A stretch of DNA of 64,000 nucleotides from Heliomicrobium modesticaldum Ice1 (GCF_000019165.1 NC_010337.2:475501-539500); one strand, 5' to 3'; positions 43,918 to 53,576 are shown, counted from the first letter of the stretch. The notes: a model not told the origin generated them from the letters alone. A program made the numbers and translations.

Positions 43918-45144
43918 TTACGGCGTTCCGTTGATCATCTCGAACAGCGGCATGAGCAGGGAAAGGGCCAAGAACCCGACGACCCCTGCCATCAGAAAGA
44001 GCAGCATCGGTTCCAACAGGATCATCAACCGATGGACAGCGCCGTCCACCTCCGCCTCGAAATATTCCGCCGTTTTCTCTAAAAGAACATCCAGCGCTCC
44101 GCTTTCCTCGCCGATGTAGACGAGATGGACGAACTCCGGCGGGAACAAGGGTGAGCGCTCCATCATTTGGTGCAGGGGATGTCCTTTGCCGACGCCGCTG
44201 CGCACCCCCCGCACCGCTTCCGCCAGACTGCGGTAAAGAGCCACCTTTTCCACGATCGCCAGCGCTTGGATAATGGGAACGCCGCTTCCGACCAGAATGC
44301 TCAGGCTTCTGCTGACCCGGGCGATGGCGGCACGGTGGAGCAAGCCGCCAAGGACAGGTGCTCGCAAGAGCGCCTTCTCCAGTAAAATTCGATAGCCACC
44401 CTTTTGCATCAGACGCCGTAACCCAAAGAAGCCCAGCGCCGCCGACAGCATCATCCAGAGGCCATAGTCACCGATCCACTTCGCCAGCGCCAACACAAAG
44501 CGGGTGATCTCGGGCAACCCCATCCCCAGGCTCGTCAGCAAGGCCGAATAAGCGGGAATGACATAGAGGAAAAAAAAGACCGTCGATCCGCCTGCCGTTG
44601 CCAGGACCAGCGCGGGGTAGAGCAAGGCCGCTCGGATCTTTCGCGTTATGGCAGATTCCTTATCATAGTGATCGGCCAGCCGATGGAGGCTTTGGTCCAG
44701 AACCCCGCCCGCCTCTCCCGTTTCCACGAGGCGGACAAAGAGCTCAGGAAAGACATGGCGCTGTTGCTCCAAGGCGCTGATCAGCGTTTCCCCCTGCGAC
44801 AGAGCCAAGGCCACCTGTTGCGCCGCCCTTTGGAGCGCCGGCGGCCTCAGTCGCCGCGCCACCATAGACAAGCTCGTGCACATAGGGATGCCGGCGTCCA
44901 CTAAAGCCGCCAGTTGCCGACAAAAGCCCGACAACTGGCGGGCATCCACCGGCCGCCGCCAAGGCAGCGAACCGTGCAAGCGGATATCGGGCAGTCGCCG
45001 AGGCTGGTCCTTCCTCCGGAGGTCGACAACGTAGCGGCCGAGCTGCTGCAACGTCCGGGCTGCCGCTTTTTCGGACGAGGCTTGCAACAGTCCTTCCTCG
45101 GCCTTGCCGCTGCGATCGCGCGCTTTATAGGCGAAGACAGGCAT
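43918..45144 (-). CDS. PilC/GspF-like platform protein, cluster 2
   Basis: A 408-residue inner-membrane platform protein with two repeated GspF domains, each with FCRQLAALVDAGIPM-like and LVGSGVPIIQALAIVE-like signatures, and three membrane helices. It begins MPVFAYKARDRSGK, as usual for the family. It is three bases after the ATPase gene. Confidence 0.94.
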   Translation of the reverse strand: MPVFAYKARDRSGKAEEGLLQASSEKAAARTLQQLGRYVVDLRRKDQPRRLPDIRLHGSLPWRRPVDARQLSGFCRQLAALVDAGIPMCTSLSMVARRLRPPALQRAAQQVALALSQGETLISALEQQRHVFPELFVRLVETGEAGGVLDQSLHRLADHYDKESAITRKIRAALLYPALVLATAGGSTVFFFLYVIPAYSALLTSLGMGLPEITRFVLALAKWIGDYGLWMMLSAALGFFGLRRLMQKGGYRILLEKALLRAPVLGGLLHRAAIARVSRSLSILVGSGVPIIQALAIVEKVALYRSLAEAVRGVRSGVGKGHPLHQMMERSPLFPPEFVHLVYIGEESGALDVLLEKTAEYFEAEVDGAVHRLMILLEPMLLFLMAGVVGFLALSLLMPLFEMINGTP

Positions 45145-45147
45145 GGC

Positions 45148-46458
45148 TTAGCCGTCCATCCGAAAGGCGACCCGCATGACTTCCTGCACCGTCGTCTCCC
45201 CTAAGATCGCTTTTGCCAGCCCATCAGCGACCAGTCCGATCATGCCTGCTTCGACCGCCTTCGCCCGGATGGCTTCGGTGCTGGCTTTCGCGATGATCAG
45301 TTCTCGCAAGCTCGAACGGACGACCATCACCTCATGGATGGCCAGTCGCCCGTCAAAACCTGTCTGGTTGCACCGGTTGCAGCCGGCGCCTCTGTAAAGG
45401 ATGTCTGTTTGCATCCCCGCCTTCTCCAGGAAGATCCGCTCCGGCGAGGACCGAGGCGGATGGTAGCTCGTCTTGCAAGAGCGGCAGATCCGCCGAACCA
45501 GCCGTTGGGCCACGATGCCGGAGACGGCGGAAGCCACGAGAAAGGGCTCCACCCCCATATCGATGAGCCGACCTGCCGCCTCGGCGGCATCGCCTGTATG
45601 CAACGTCGAAAAAACGAGATGGCCTGTCGTCGCCGCCTTGACGGCGATGTCGGCTGTTTCTTTGTCCCGAATCTCCCCGATCAGGATCACGTCAGGATCA
45701 TGGCGCAAAATCGCCCGCAACCCTTCCGTGAAATCGATGCCCGATTTGGCATTGACCTGCACCTGGTTGATGCCGCTCAGGATGTACTCCACCGGGTCTT
45801 CGATGGTGATGATGTTTTTTTCGGGGCTCTTGACGGCGTTCACCGCCGCGTACAAGGTCGTCGTCTTGCCGGCCCCCGTGGGTCCCGTCACCAGGATCAT
45901 GCCGTAGGCGTTGCCCATCAAGGCCTGAAAGGCTGCCAGGGCGTCCGGCAGAAATCCCAGTTGATCAAGGTTCAGCGGCGCCTGTTTCTTATCTAACATC
46001 CGGAGGGCGCATCTTTCGCCGAAAAGCGTCGGAAGCGTCGATACACGCAGGTCGATCTGCTTGTCCGGCATGGTGACCTGAATCCGGCCATCCTGTGCGA
46101 TCCGCCGCCGGGCGATGTCCATGCCGGCCAGGACCTTGATCCGAGAGACCACCTGCCCGTGCAGCCCTTTCGGCAACAGCTGCTCATCGCGAAGCAACCC
46201 GTCGACGCGAAAGCGCACCCGACTTTTCGTCTCCATCGGATCAATATGGATGTCTGTGGCCCGCTCCCGGGCCGCCCGCAGGATCATCTCCTCGACCAGT
46301 TCAACGACAGAAAGCTGACTCCATCCCTCGGTTGCATCATCCCGGTCGCCGAAGGCGCTATCAGGCCTTCGAGACGGTACGATGATGCCTTTTTCGCTCC
46401 CTGCCATAACCTGCCAGGGCTCACCATCACTCGGCTGGTTGCTGGGATTAAATGACAC
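45148..46458 (-). CDS. PilB/GspE-like assembly ATPase, short form, cluster 2
   Basis: A 436-residue secretion ATPase lacking the long N-terminal GspE-N/MshEN domain of the cluster 1 PilB. It has Walker A GPTGAGKTTTLYAAVN near 213, the Asp box, Walker B (DPDVILIGEIRD) and a zinc-binding pair of CxxC motifs (CRSCK, CNRCN). The short plan resembles ComGA of competence pili. The start is GTG with GAGGGGGAG upstream. It is the first gene of the second pilus operon. Confidence 0.93.
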   Translation of the reverse strand: MSFNPSNQPSDGEPWQVMAGSEKGIIVPSRRPDSAFGDRDDATEGWSQLSVVELVEEMILRAARERATDIHIDPMETKSRVRFRVDGLLRDEQLLPKGLHGQVVSRIKVLAGMDIARRRIAQDGRIQVTMPDKQIDLRVSTLPTLFGERCALRMLDKKQAPLNLDQLGFLPDALAAFQALMGNAYGMILVTGPTGAGKTTTLYAAVNAVKSPEKNIITIEDPVEYILSGINQVQVNAKSGIDFTEGLRAILRHDPDVILIGEIRDKETADIAVKAATTGHLVFSTLHTGDAAEAAGRLIDMGVEPFLVASAVSGIVAQRLVRRICRSCKTSYHPPRSSPERIFLEKAGMQTDILYRGAGCNRCNQTGFDGRLAIHEVMVVRSSLRELIIAKASTEAIRAKAVEAGMIGLVADGLAKAILGETTVQEVMRVAFRMDG

Positions 46459-46560
46459 TTTTTCTCCCCCTCGTCCGGTCCTTCCAAAGTCGCCTGTTTT
46501 CTCACCCCATTGTTTTCATTTCTATCTAAATTTGAAAAATCCTGTAATTTGTTTGAACGA

Positions 46561-46598
46561 AAAATAAAAGAATGCCTCGCTGAGACAGCAAAGCATTC
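46561..46598 (-). terminator. Terminator after pilM, separating the two pilus operons
   Basis: GAATGC and GCATTC arms (extended imperfectly) are followed on the minus strand by TTTTATTTTTC. It lies 54 bases beyond the pilM stop. Confidence 0.82.
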
Positions 46599-46651
46599 CC
46601 GATAAGAACATCTGTCGGCGAAGGTCGACTGCTTTCGCCAATTTTTAAAAC

Positions 46652-47776
46652 CTAATCCTCCTCGGCACTGCGCAAGGCCAGCCCGGTGACGACGGCCATG
46701 TCGGGCGTGAGCTGTTCGAGGCAAGCGGGCTTGATCTGAGCCACCAGGCTCGTCTGCATATCTACGACAGAGACAGGCAGCTTGAACTCCTGCGTGAAAT
46801 AGGCGTCGATCCCTCGCAACCGGGAGAGACCCCCGCAGAGCACGAGGTGGGAGAAGTTGTCGTCCCGGTATTGCAGGTTGTAAAAATCCAGGGAGCGACG
46901 GACTTCCACGATCAGATCGGCAAAGAAGGACTGCAGCAAAAACTGCATCTGGGCGGCCGCTCCGTAGGCCTCCGGGGCTTCCGCCACCGCCGTCTCTGTT
47001 ACGGCCGCCTCTTCTGCCGCCGGCGCCCCTTCGTAAGTCGCCGTCGCTTCGGTCGTGACAGCCGCCTCCGCCAGCCGCAGCCGGATCGTCTCGACAGGGA
47101 AGGTCTGCGCCAGGCTTTCCTCCAGCCGGGCCGCGCCCATCTGGATAAAGCGGATGAACTGCACCTTGCCTTCCCGAAACACAGTCAGCGTAGAACGATC
47201 ATAGCCCATATCCAGACAACCGTAGGTCCGGAGATCCTTTTCGCGCATCACATTGAGAAGCCGGCTGAGGGCGAAGGAGGATATCTCGACGGCGGTGACC
47301 GTCAATCCCACCCTTTTCAGACATGCATGATGCCGGAGGACCTCTTCCTTGGGCAGAGCCACCAAGAGCAGCTGGGCCATCCGGTCGCCTTCCACGTCGA
47401 TGACGCCCTGGTGGAGATAATCATAGACGTAATCATCGGCTGAAAGGGGGACATACTTCTCTAACTCCCAGCGCAGAGACGCTCGCATCTCATCATCCGG
47501 CATATGAGGCATGCGGATCTGGCGCGAGATCAGATGGCGCGACGGAAAGGCGAGCACTGCCCGCTTCGCTTTTTTTCGCAGACCGGCCAGGCATTTCTCG
47601 ATAGCGGCCTCCAGCGCCTGATAATAGGCGTCACTGTTGATTTCCCCTGCCGGTGGCGAAAAGGGTTGCTTCAAGGCAGCCACGATCGCAAAGCGCTGAT
47701 TGCGCCGAGATACCTCGACCATGCGCACCGCCGTGCTTGCGATCTCGACGCCCAGGGTGATGGTCGGTCCGAACAT
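46652..47776 (-). CDS. pilM: PilM-like actin-fold assembly protein, cluster 1
   Basis: A 374-residue ASKHA-fold protein. GVEIASTAVRMVEVSR is the N-terminal phosphate region, PHMPDDEMRASLRWELEKYVP a PilM hallmark, and CGGLSRLRGIDAYF the C-terminal segment. An Ala/Glu/Thr-rich insert (about 235-275) is unusual. It binds the INLLP tail of PilN at the membrane. The ATG at 47776 gives the family N-terminus. It comes after pilN-pilO rather than before, and a 207-bp gap precedes it in which I see no gene. Confidence 0.92.
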   Translation of the reverse strand: MFGPTITLGVEIASTAVRMVEVSRRNQRFAIVAALKQPFSPPAGEINSDAYYQALEAAIEKCLAGLRKKAKRAVLAFPSRHLISRQIRMPHMPDDEMRASLRWELEKYVPLSADDYVYDYLHQGVIDVEGDRMAQLLLVALPKEEVLRHHACLKRVGLTVTAVEISSFALSRLLNVMREKDLRTYGCLDMGYDRSTLTVFREGKVQFIRFIQMGAARLEESLAQTFPVETIRLRLAEAAVTTEATATYEGAPAAEEAAVTETAVAEAPEAYGAAAQMQFLLQSFFADLIVEVRRSLDFYNLQYRDDNFSHLVLCGGLSRLRGIDAYFTQEFKLPVSVVDMQTSLVAQIKPACLEQLTPDMAVVTGLALRSAEED

Positions 47777-47983
47777 CTTCCTCACCTGCTCTATTTCAAA
47801 GGGTGGATCATTCTCATTCCGCTGATGGTGCCCTGCCGGCGGCACGGGGATCTATCCGGTGGGATCGGCGGAAGGTCAGGTGCCGGCGCTGTGCGCCGCT
47901 TTCGGCTAGATGGTTGGCGCCGCGCGAGGAGGCTTTGGCAACAACGGCAGCCAGGGGGTCACCGGGATGGCACGGCGGGGACT

Positions 47984-49003
47984 TCAGGGCGTCCCACCCG
48001 GGTTGAGGCCGGGCGGCTCCGTGACAGGCGGCGACAGTTCAGGAAGCTCGCCCAGCCAGGGATTGGCCTGATCCCAGACATGGGGCTCAAAGGGATTGGG
48101 CCGGCCGACCCGGTACTGGCTCAGATCGACCACATCGGGGCCTCCGCCGGCTCCCACTTCAAAAAAGCAGACCCTATAGGCCGCATTTATCGTGGTCGTC
48201 GGCGGTTTTTCCTTGTTGCCCGGTCGGTACTCGGCGCGGGGCAGCCGCGCCGTCATGTTGTTCACACTTTTTTGCTGCCCCGCCGCATCGCCGTTGGGCG
48301 ACTTGGACAGGGTGTTGACGACGCTATCGATCAATTCGCTGAGGACATTGCCCGATTCCTTCTTCCCGTCACTGCCTTTGCCCTTGTTGTCCTTGTCGCG
48401 GGTCTCCCAGGTGATGGCAAAATTGCGAACCAGGGCGCCGCCGCGCAGCGTCTCCAACCGCGACGAGAAGTCGACGAGGGCGTCGAAGGTCCCCTCGGCG
48501 ACGATATCTACGGGAATCTCCGCGATCAGCTTTCCCTTGCTGTCCGGGAGATCCAGCTTGGGCTGGGGGACGAAGTACTTGATGGTCACCTTCGACGCCT
48601 TTGCCGCTTCCCCGATCAGCACCGCCATCGATCCGCTGGACAGCGCAGCAGGATAGGCGCTGATGACATCGCGGTATTTGTTCCGGCTGGCTTCCAGCTC
48701 CTGTTCCAGGCCTTGTCTGTTCTGAATGCGTCTTTTTGCCGATTCCAACTGCTGCTTCGATACGGGAAGCTCGGTCGACAGGGTGGAGAACTGATCGAGC
48801 TGCCCCTCCAGCACGAGGAGGTATAGACCGGCGCCGGCGACGGCGGCACCGAAGAGCGACAGGAGCACCCGTTCCCGCTTCGTCCGCGCCATCCACCAGT
48901 TGTCACCGCCCGTCTCCGCAGGCGAGGAAAGGGAAAAGAAGGCGGGAATAGAGAGAATCCGGCGAAAGGAGAAGGACAGCCCGGGAAACTTCGGCAGCCT
49001 CAT
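47984..49003 (-). CDS. pilO: PilO-like assembly protein, cluster 1
   Basis: A 339-residue protein with one membrane helix (VLLSLFGAAVAGAGLYLLVL, near 46-65), coiled coil and a PilO domain (EIPVDIVAEGTFDALVDFSSRLETL). A long Pro-rich C-terminal region (about 290-339) is not usual in PilO. It overlaps pilN by 4 bases. Confidence 0.85.
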   Translation of the reverse strand: MRLPKFPGLSFSFRRILSIPAFFSLSSPAETGGDNWWMARTKRERVLLSLFGAAVAGAGLYLLVLEGQLDQFSTLSTELPVSKQQLESAKRRIQNRQGLEQELEASRNKYRDVISAYPAALSSGSMAVLIGEAAKASKVTIKYFVPQPKLDLPDSKGKLIAEIPVDIVAEGTFDALVDFSSRLETLRGGALVRNFAITWETRDKDNKGKGSDGKKESGNVLSELIDSVVNTLSKSPNGDAAGQQKSVNNMTARLPRAEYRPGNKEKPPTTTINAAYRVCFFEVGAGGGPDVVDLSQYRVGRPNPFEPHVWDQANPWLGELPELSPPVTEPPGLNPGGTP

Positions 49004-49623
49004 CGCCGCTCACCCCCTTGGGCGGCGCCGCTTGTTTTGGCTGGATTTGGATTCGACGGCAGCAGCTCCTTAGGCATCGGGGCCAGTTGGGCCTCGACCT
49101 GGAAGCGGGTCACCCACCTCCGATCGACGGCCTTGTCTCGGGCGTCGACCAACTCTACGTCTGAAAAATAAGGGAGCTGGCGAAGCTGCAAGATAAACAG
49201 TCCGACCTGCTCGAAGGCGGTCGTCTCCCCTTCGATCCGCAAGGTCGCCTTCTCGGCGTTGTTCTCATTCAATGTGACCGTAGCCAGCCACAGCCCGTCA
49301 GGGGTCATCGCCGCTACATCGGTGAAGACCTTGGACCAGGGCACACGGGCGATGCGCAGCTTGTCCAGGATCTCCGCCTTCTGCCGGATCTCTCGGATCT
49401 CTTTTTCCACAGCCTCGACCCGCCGCAACTCCGGTTGCAGTTCCGCCATTTCCACTGCAATGCCTTCGCTTTCCTGCCGAGACAGATAGAGCTTTCCAAG
49501 GAATGCGCCATACGCCGCTACACAGGCCAACAGCCCGACGGCAAGGCCGCTGCGGATGAAGAGGGCGCGCTTGTCCAGTTTTTTCGGTCGCAACTCAAGG
49601 GGGAGCAAATTGATCGACTGCAC
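49000..49623 (-). CDS. pilN: PilN-like assembly protein, cluster 1
   Basis: A 207-residue protein starting MQSINLLPLELRPKK, the PilM-binding motif, then a membrane helix (SGLAVGLLACVAAYGAFLG), a coiled coil and the PilN domain (FTDVAAMTPDGLWLATVTLN). Typical size. Confidence 0.92.
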   Translation of the reverse strand: MQSINLLPLELRPKKLDKRALFIRSGLAVGLLACVAAYGAFLGKLYLSRQESEGIAVEMAELQPELRRVEAVEKEIREIRQKAEILDKLRIARVPWSKVFTDVAAMTPDGLWLATVTLNENNAEKATLRIEGETTAFEQVGLFILQLRQLPYFSDVELVDARDKAVDRRWVTRFQVEAQLAPMPKELLPSNPNPAKTSGAAQGGERR

Positions 49624-49694
49624 AAAGGCGACGCTCCTTAACGGCTCTGAATCTATCGAGCATGTTCCATGCCGTCGGCTCGGAACGAATCTTC

Positions 49695-50462
49695 CTAGCC
49701 TAGAAAATCACGGATCGCAGCAGCAGCGCTGCTTTCCAAGAGAAGATAGACGGTGAAATACCCGAAGGCCAGAAAAGGCCCGAAGGGTATCTGGCTCTTG
49801 CCCGTCCACCTGCCGGAGGCGATACCCGCCAGTCCGACCACACTGCCGCATAGGGCGGAGAGGGTGATGGCCCAGAGGGCGCCGGGCCAGCCGAGGAGCA
49901 GGCCGAAGACAAAGGCAAACTTGACGTCGCCCAGGCCGAGGCCGCCCTTGCTGAACCAGAAGACCGCGAATAAGAGGGCTGCGCCGAAGACGCCGCCGGC
50001 CAAACTATCCAGCAACAGGGCGAGACCGCCGTCCTGACCGGTCCAGACCTTCCCGGCCTGCCTGAGGGCGATGGCGACGAAGGCAGCGCCGAGCACCCTG
50101 TTGGGGATGATCTTGTGCTGCAGGTCGATGACGGCGATGACGATAAAAAAAGCGGCCATAAGGGCCGCTGCCGCCCAGGCGGCGGTAAGGCCGCCGTAAA
50201 GGGCGGCGAGCGCCGCAAAGGTCAGGGCGGTCCACCCTTCGACAAGGGGGTACTGAAGGGAGATCCCTTCCCCACATCCGCGGCATCGCCCCCGCTGGAG
50301 CAAAAAACTGAGCAGGGGGATCAGTTCGGCGGGCGACAAGGGCCGCCCGCAGGACACACAGCGGGAGCGTTTGTAGACGACAGACATCTGCCGCGGGATG
50401 CGGTAGATGCAGACGTTTAGGAAAGAGCCGATCAGTAAACCTAGAGATAAGGCGAAAAACAT
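49695..50462 (-). CDS. pilD: Prepilin leader peptidase/N-methyltransferase
   Basis: A 255-residue polytopic enzyme. It starts near FFALSLGLLIGSFLNVCIYRIP, has a four-Cys zinc site (CVSCG, CRGCG) and the two catalytic aspartates in AVIDLQHKIIPNR and GLGDVKFAF. It cuts prepilin leaders after Gly and methylates the new N-terminus. It is the only prepilin peptidase in the window and could serve all three pilin loci. The ATG at 50462 lies 10 bases past the pilin stop; its ribosome site is weak. Confidence 0.94.
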   Translation of the reverse strand: MFFALSLGLLIGSFLNVCIYRIPRQMSVVYKRSRCVSCGRPLSPAELIPLLSFLLQRGRCRGCGEGISLQYPLVEGWTALTFAALAALYGGLTAAWAAAALMAAFFIVIAVIDLQHKIIPNRVLGAAFVAIALRQAGKVWTGQDGGLALLLDSLAGGVFGAALLFAVFWFSKGGLGLGDVKFAFVFGLLLGWPGALWAITLSALCGSVVGLAGIASGRWTGKSQIPFGPFLAFGYFTVYLLLESSAAAAIRDFLG

Positions 50463-50472
50463 ATTCGATGCA

Positions 50473-50949
50473 TTAATCCAATCCTTTAGGAGTAACCACA
50501 GGAGAACCGGAGGAGAAGTCAATTTCTATGCCCATATCATCGTTTGCAATAGTGGTACCGTCTTCGGTATCATCTGCTTTATTTATCCCTGTAGAATAAA
50601 TTAATATAGTCTTATTGTTATTGACAGGCTTATATTTATATTTCCCTTTCCAAGGGTCATATACACTTGTCGGATCCGCATCAAGATATTTTGGGCCAGA
50701 CGACGGAGCCAACTTATCAGCTGTCGGAAGCTCACTCTTCTCAATATAATACTGCCGAACTGCCGTCTCAAAGGAGCGCATGTCGCTCTTGACACCGGCG
50801 ATCTTTGCCTTGTCGACCGAGTTCCCCAGACGGGGCACCAGGACGGCAAAAAGGATGCCGATGATGGATACGACGATCATCAGTTCGATCAGGGAAAAGC
50901 CCTTCTGTTCTTTCATCTTCTTGAATTTTTTCTGAAAATACCTAAGCAA
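50473..50949 (-). CDS. pilA: Major type IV pilin-like protein, cluster 1
   Basis: A 158-residue prepilin. The site is QKG/FSLIELMIVVSIIGILFAVL, with Glu at +5 and a 17-residue basic leader. The C-terminal half contains YDPWKGKYKYKP, similar to the GspG-type calcium-loop region. The TTG at 50949 (AAGGGGG eight bases upstream) is preferred to an ATG six codons earlier that has no ribosome site. The DNA for the C-terminal half is much richer in A and T than its surroundings, suggesting recombination or diversifying change of the exposed part. Confidence 0.88.
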   Translation of the reverse strand: MLRYFQKKFKKMKEQKGFSLIELMIVVSIIGILFAVLVPRLGNSVDKAKIAGVKSDMRSFETAVRQYYIEKSELPTADKLAPSSGPKYLDADPTSVYDPWKGKYKYKPVNNNKTILIYSTGINKADDTEDGTTIANDDMGIEIDFSSGSPVVTPKGLD

Positions 50950-50984
50950 TGTGAAAACCCCCTTCATTCATTCTCGAATTCCGG

Positions 50985-52232
50985 TTACCTTCCGCCGACG
51001 CTGCCGATGACATCAAAGATCGGCAGGAGCATGGCCAAGACCATCAAAGCCACCAGGCCGCCCAAAAAGACGAGCATCATCGGCTCGATGATAGTCGAAA
51101 GGCGCGTCACAACCCCGTCGACTTCCATCTCATAGTAGTCGGAGACCTTCTCCAGCATGGTATCCAGTGCCCCTGTCTCTTCGCCGACAGCCACCATCTG
51201 TACGACCATCGGCGGAAAGATGCCCGTCTTCTGCAATGGTTCTGCCAGCCCCTGGCCCTTGCGAATGCTCTCCCGGGTACCCATCACCCCCTTGGATACG
51301 GCCATATTGCCGGCTGTTTTCTCGACGACCTCCAATGCCTGCAGCATGGGGACGCCGCTGCGGATCAAGGTACCTAAGGTGCGGCTGAAGCGGGCTACAG
51401 ACACCTTGAGCAGCATGTCACCGAAGACAGGAACCTTGAGCACATAAGTATCGACAAGCAAGCGGATTTCCGGCGTCTTCAGCAGTTGGCGAAAACCATA
51501 AAAGCCCAAAAAGGCGGCAATAAAAGACGTCCACCAGTAGGCTTTTACCAGTTCGGCCAGTTCGAGCATCTGCTTAGTCAAAGCAGGCAGTTCAGCGCCC
51601 AGTTCCCCGAGCACACCGGCAAAACGGGGGATCACAAAGCCCAGCAAAAAGGCGACGGCGGCCATGCCGATCAGCAAGACAACTGCTGGGTAGGTCAAGG
51701 CTGCTTTGACTTTGTTTCTCGTCTCATTGTCTTTTTCAAAGTGACCGGCCAGGCGCTGCAAGACCTCTTCAAGAACGCCGCCCAATTCGCCTGCTTCGAT
51801 CATGTGGACGAATACCTCAGGGAAAACCTTAGGATGCCGCCCGACCGCCTGGGAAAGGGTAAAGCCGCGTTGCAGGTCGCCGGACAGGTCGATCAACGCT
51901 TGGCGCAAGGCGGCATTCCGGGACTGCTGGATGAGGATCGACAGGGCGCTGTGGATGGCCACACCGGCATTGACCAGTGTCGACAACTGGCGGCAGAAGA
52001 CAGCCAGATCTTTGGCAGGCACTGATCTTCGGAAGAGGGCGAAGGATCCCCCGACAGCACCGGCGGCTGACGACTGCCCTTTTGCCGAAAGGCCTCTTTC
52101 AGGCCTCACCTCGATGACAAACCATCCCTGCTCCCGCAAGGTCATGGCGACCGCTTTTTCCGATTCCTCCTGTAGCACTCCCTCCCGCAGCGCCCCCTGC
52201 TTGTTGCGGGCTCTAAACCGATATGAGGCCAT
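50985..52232 (-). CDS. pilC: PilC/GspF-like platform protein, cluster 1
   Basis: A 415-residue platform protein with two GspF repeats (FCRQLSTLVNAGVAIHSAL and LIRSGVPMLQALEVVE) and three membrane helices. The insert after residue 45 is Ser/Gly-rich. GAGGTGA lies upstream of the ATG. A 235-bp gap separates it from pilT; I see only short hairpins there. Confidence 0.95.
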   Translation of the reverse strand: MASYRFRARNKQGALREGVLQEESEKAVAMTLREQGWFVIEVRPERGLSAKGQSSAAGAVGGSFALFRRSVPAKDLAVFCRQLSTLVNAGVAIHSALSILIQQSRNAALRQALIDLSGDLQRGFTLSQAVGRHPKVFPEVFVHMIEAGELGGVLEEVLQRLAGHFEKDNETRNKVKAALTYPAVVLLIGMAAVAFLLGFVIPRFAGVLGELGAELPALTKQMLELAELVKAYWWTSFIAAFLGFYGFRQLLKTPEIRLLVDTYVLKVPVFGDMLLKVSVARFSRTLGTLIRSGVPMLQALEVVEKTAGNMAVSKGVMGTRESIRKGQGLAEPLQKTGIFPPMVVQMVAVGEETGALDTMLEKVSDYYEMEVDGVVTRLSTIIEPMMLVFLGGLVALMVLAMLLPIFDVIGSVGGR

Positions 52233-52467
52233 CTTGCTTCACCTCGACGCGAGGGAATGAACGGAGGGCACGTCAGCCAAAAACAGGCCTTTGCTCCTAT
52301 TGACATCCATGACTTATAGTAACTCCATTTTACCCCCATGCGCAGGCTTTGCAAAGAGATTTTTTCTCCCATTAATCTTTCTTAAACGAAACATTAAACC
52401 CGTTTAACAGGCCGATCGAAAAAACAGGGCCTCTTGTCTAGAAAAGCCTCGTCCAATCGCCCTTTTC

Positions 52468-53559
52468 TCAGTACATATCCATCATATACCGCATCAGCGC
52501 ATCGGGATCGGCGACCTTCTTCACCGCCTCCTCCCGCGACACGATCCCTTTGGTGACCAGGGTTTTGATAGCTGCGAACATGGTCTGCATGCCCAGCTTG
52601 CCGCCGGTCTGGATCGCCGTGGCGATCTGGTGGGTCTTTCCCTCCCGGATCAGGTTGCGGATGGCAGTCGTACAGACCATGATCTCCTGCGCGACGACGC
52701 GCCCTTTGCCGTCGGCGCGCGGCAACAGTTGCTGGCAGACGACCCCTTGCAGGACCGTAGCGAGCTGAATGCGGATCTGGGCCTGCTGTCCCACATCGAA
52801 GACATCGATGATCCGGTCGATGGTCTGGGCCACATCGTTCGTGTGCAAGGTGGCCATGACCAGATGGCCCGTCTCCGCTGCCGTGATGGCTGTGGCGATC
52901 GTCTCCAAGTCGCGCATCTCGCCGACAAGGATGACGTCAGGGTCTTCCCGCATGGCCGCCCGCAGCGCGCCGGCAAAGGAATGCGAGTCAATGCCGATCT
53001 CCCGCTGGTTGACGATGCTCTTGTTGTGGCGGTGTAGAAACTCGATGGGATCCTCCAGGGTGATGATATGCTCGGCCCGTTCTGTGTTGATCAGGTCGAT
53101 CATAGCGGCCAGGGTCGTCGACTTGCCGCTGCCGGTGGGTCCGGTGACCAGCACCAGGCCGTTGGGGCGGCGCGCCAAGGTGGCCAACACCTCAGGCAAG
53201 CCAAGTTCGTGAAAGGAAGGCGGCTTCAGCGGGATGATCCGCAGCACCATGGCGGAACTGCCTCGCTGGCGAAAGGCGTTGACACGAAAGCGCCCGATCG
53301 CAGGCACCGCATAGGAGAGGTCGACCTCTCCCTTCTGTTCAAAGCTGGCCAATTGCTTCTCGTTGAGCACCTGCCGCACCAAGGCGTCCGTATCGGGCGG
53401 CATGAGCGGACGCAGCCACGGGCTGTCGATGGGGACGCCCAATTCCTGCATCGGCATCAACTTGCCGTTGATCCGGAACAAGGGCGGTCGGCCGACTGTG
53501 ATATGCACGTCAGAGGCTCTTTTCTCCGTGGCGAGCATCAGGATATCATGGATCTGCAT
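52468..53559 (-). CDS. pilT: PilT-like retraction ATPase
   Basis: A 363-residue ATPase. Walker A GPTGSGKSTTLAAMID lies near 133, LEDPIEF is present, the Asp box and AIRNLIREGKTHQI (the AIRNLIRE motif of PilT) near 290. PilT powers pilus retraction and twitching. It sits between pilB and pilC. Confidence 0.96.
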   Translation of the reverse strand: MQIHDILMLATEKRASDVHITVGRPPLFRINGKLMPMQELGVPIDSPWLRPLMPPDTDALVRQVLNEKQLASFEQKGEVDLSYAVPAIGRFRVNAFRQRGSSAMVLRIIPLKPPSFHELGLPEVLATLARRPNGLVLVTGPTGSGKSTTLAAMIDLINTERAEHIITLEDPIEFLHRHNKSIVNQREIGIDSHSFAGALRAAMREDPDVILVGEMRDLETIATAITAAETGHLVMATLHTNDVAQTIDRIIDVFDVGQQAQIRIQLATVLQGVVCQQLLPRADGKGRVVAQEIMVCTTAIRNLIREGKTHQIATAIQTGGKLGMQTMFAAIKTLVTKGIVSREEAVKKVADPDALMRYMMDMY

Positions 53560-53576
53560 CGAGCAAGCGCCTCCCT

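Noticed and set aside
52233-52467. Possible cyclic di-GMP-I riboswitch ahead of pilC (GCAAAGCC and GGAGTTACT on the minus strand)
   Set aside because: The P2 stem, the GAAA tetraloop and the CAAACC receptor segment do not line up, so the match to the GEMM consensus fails.
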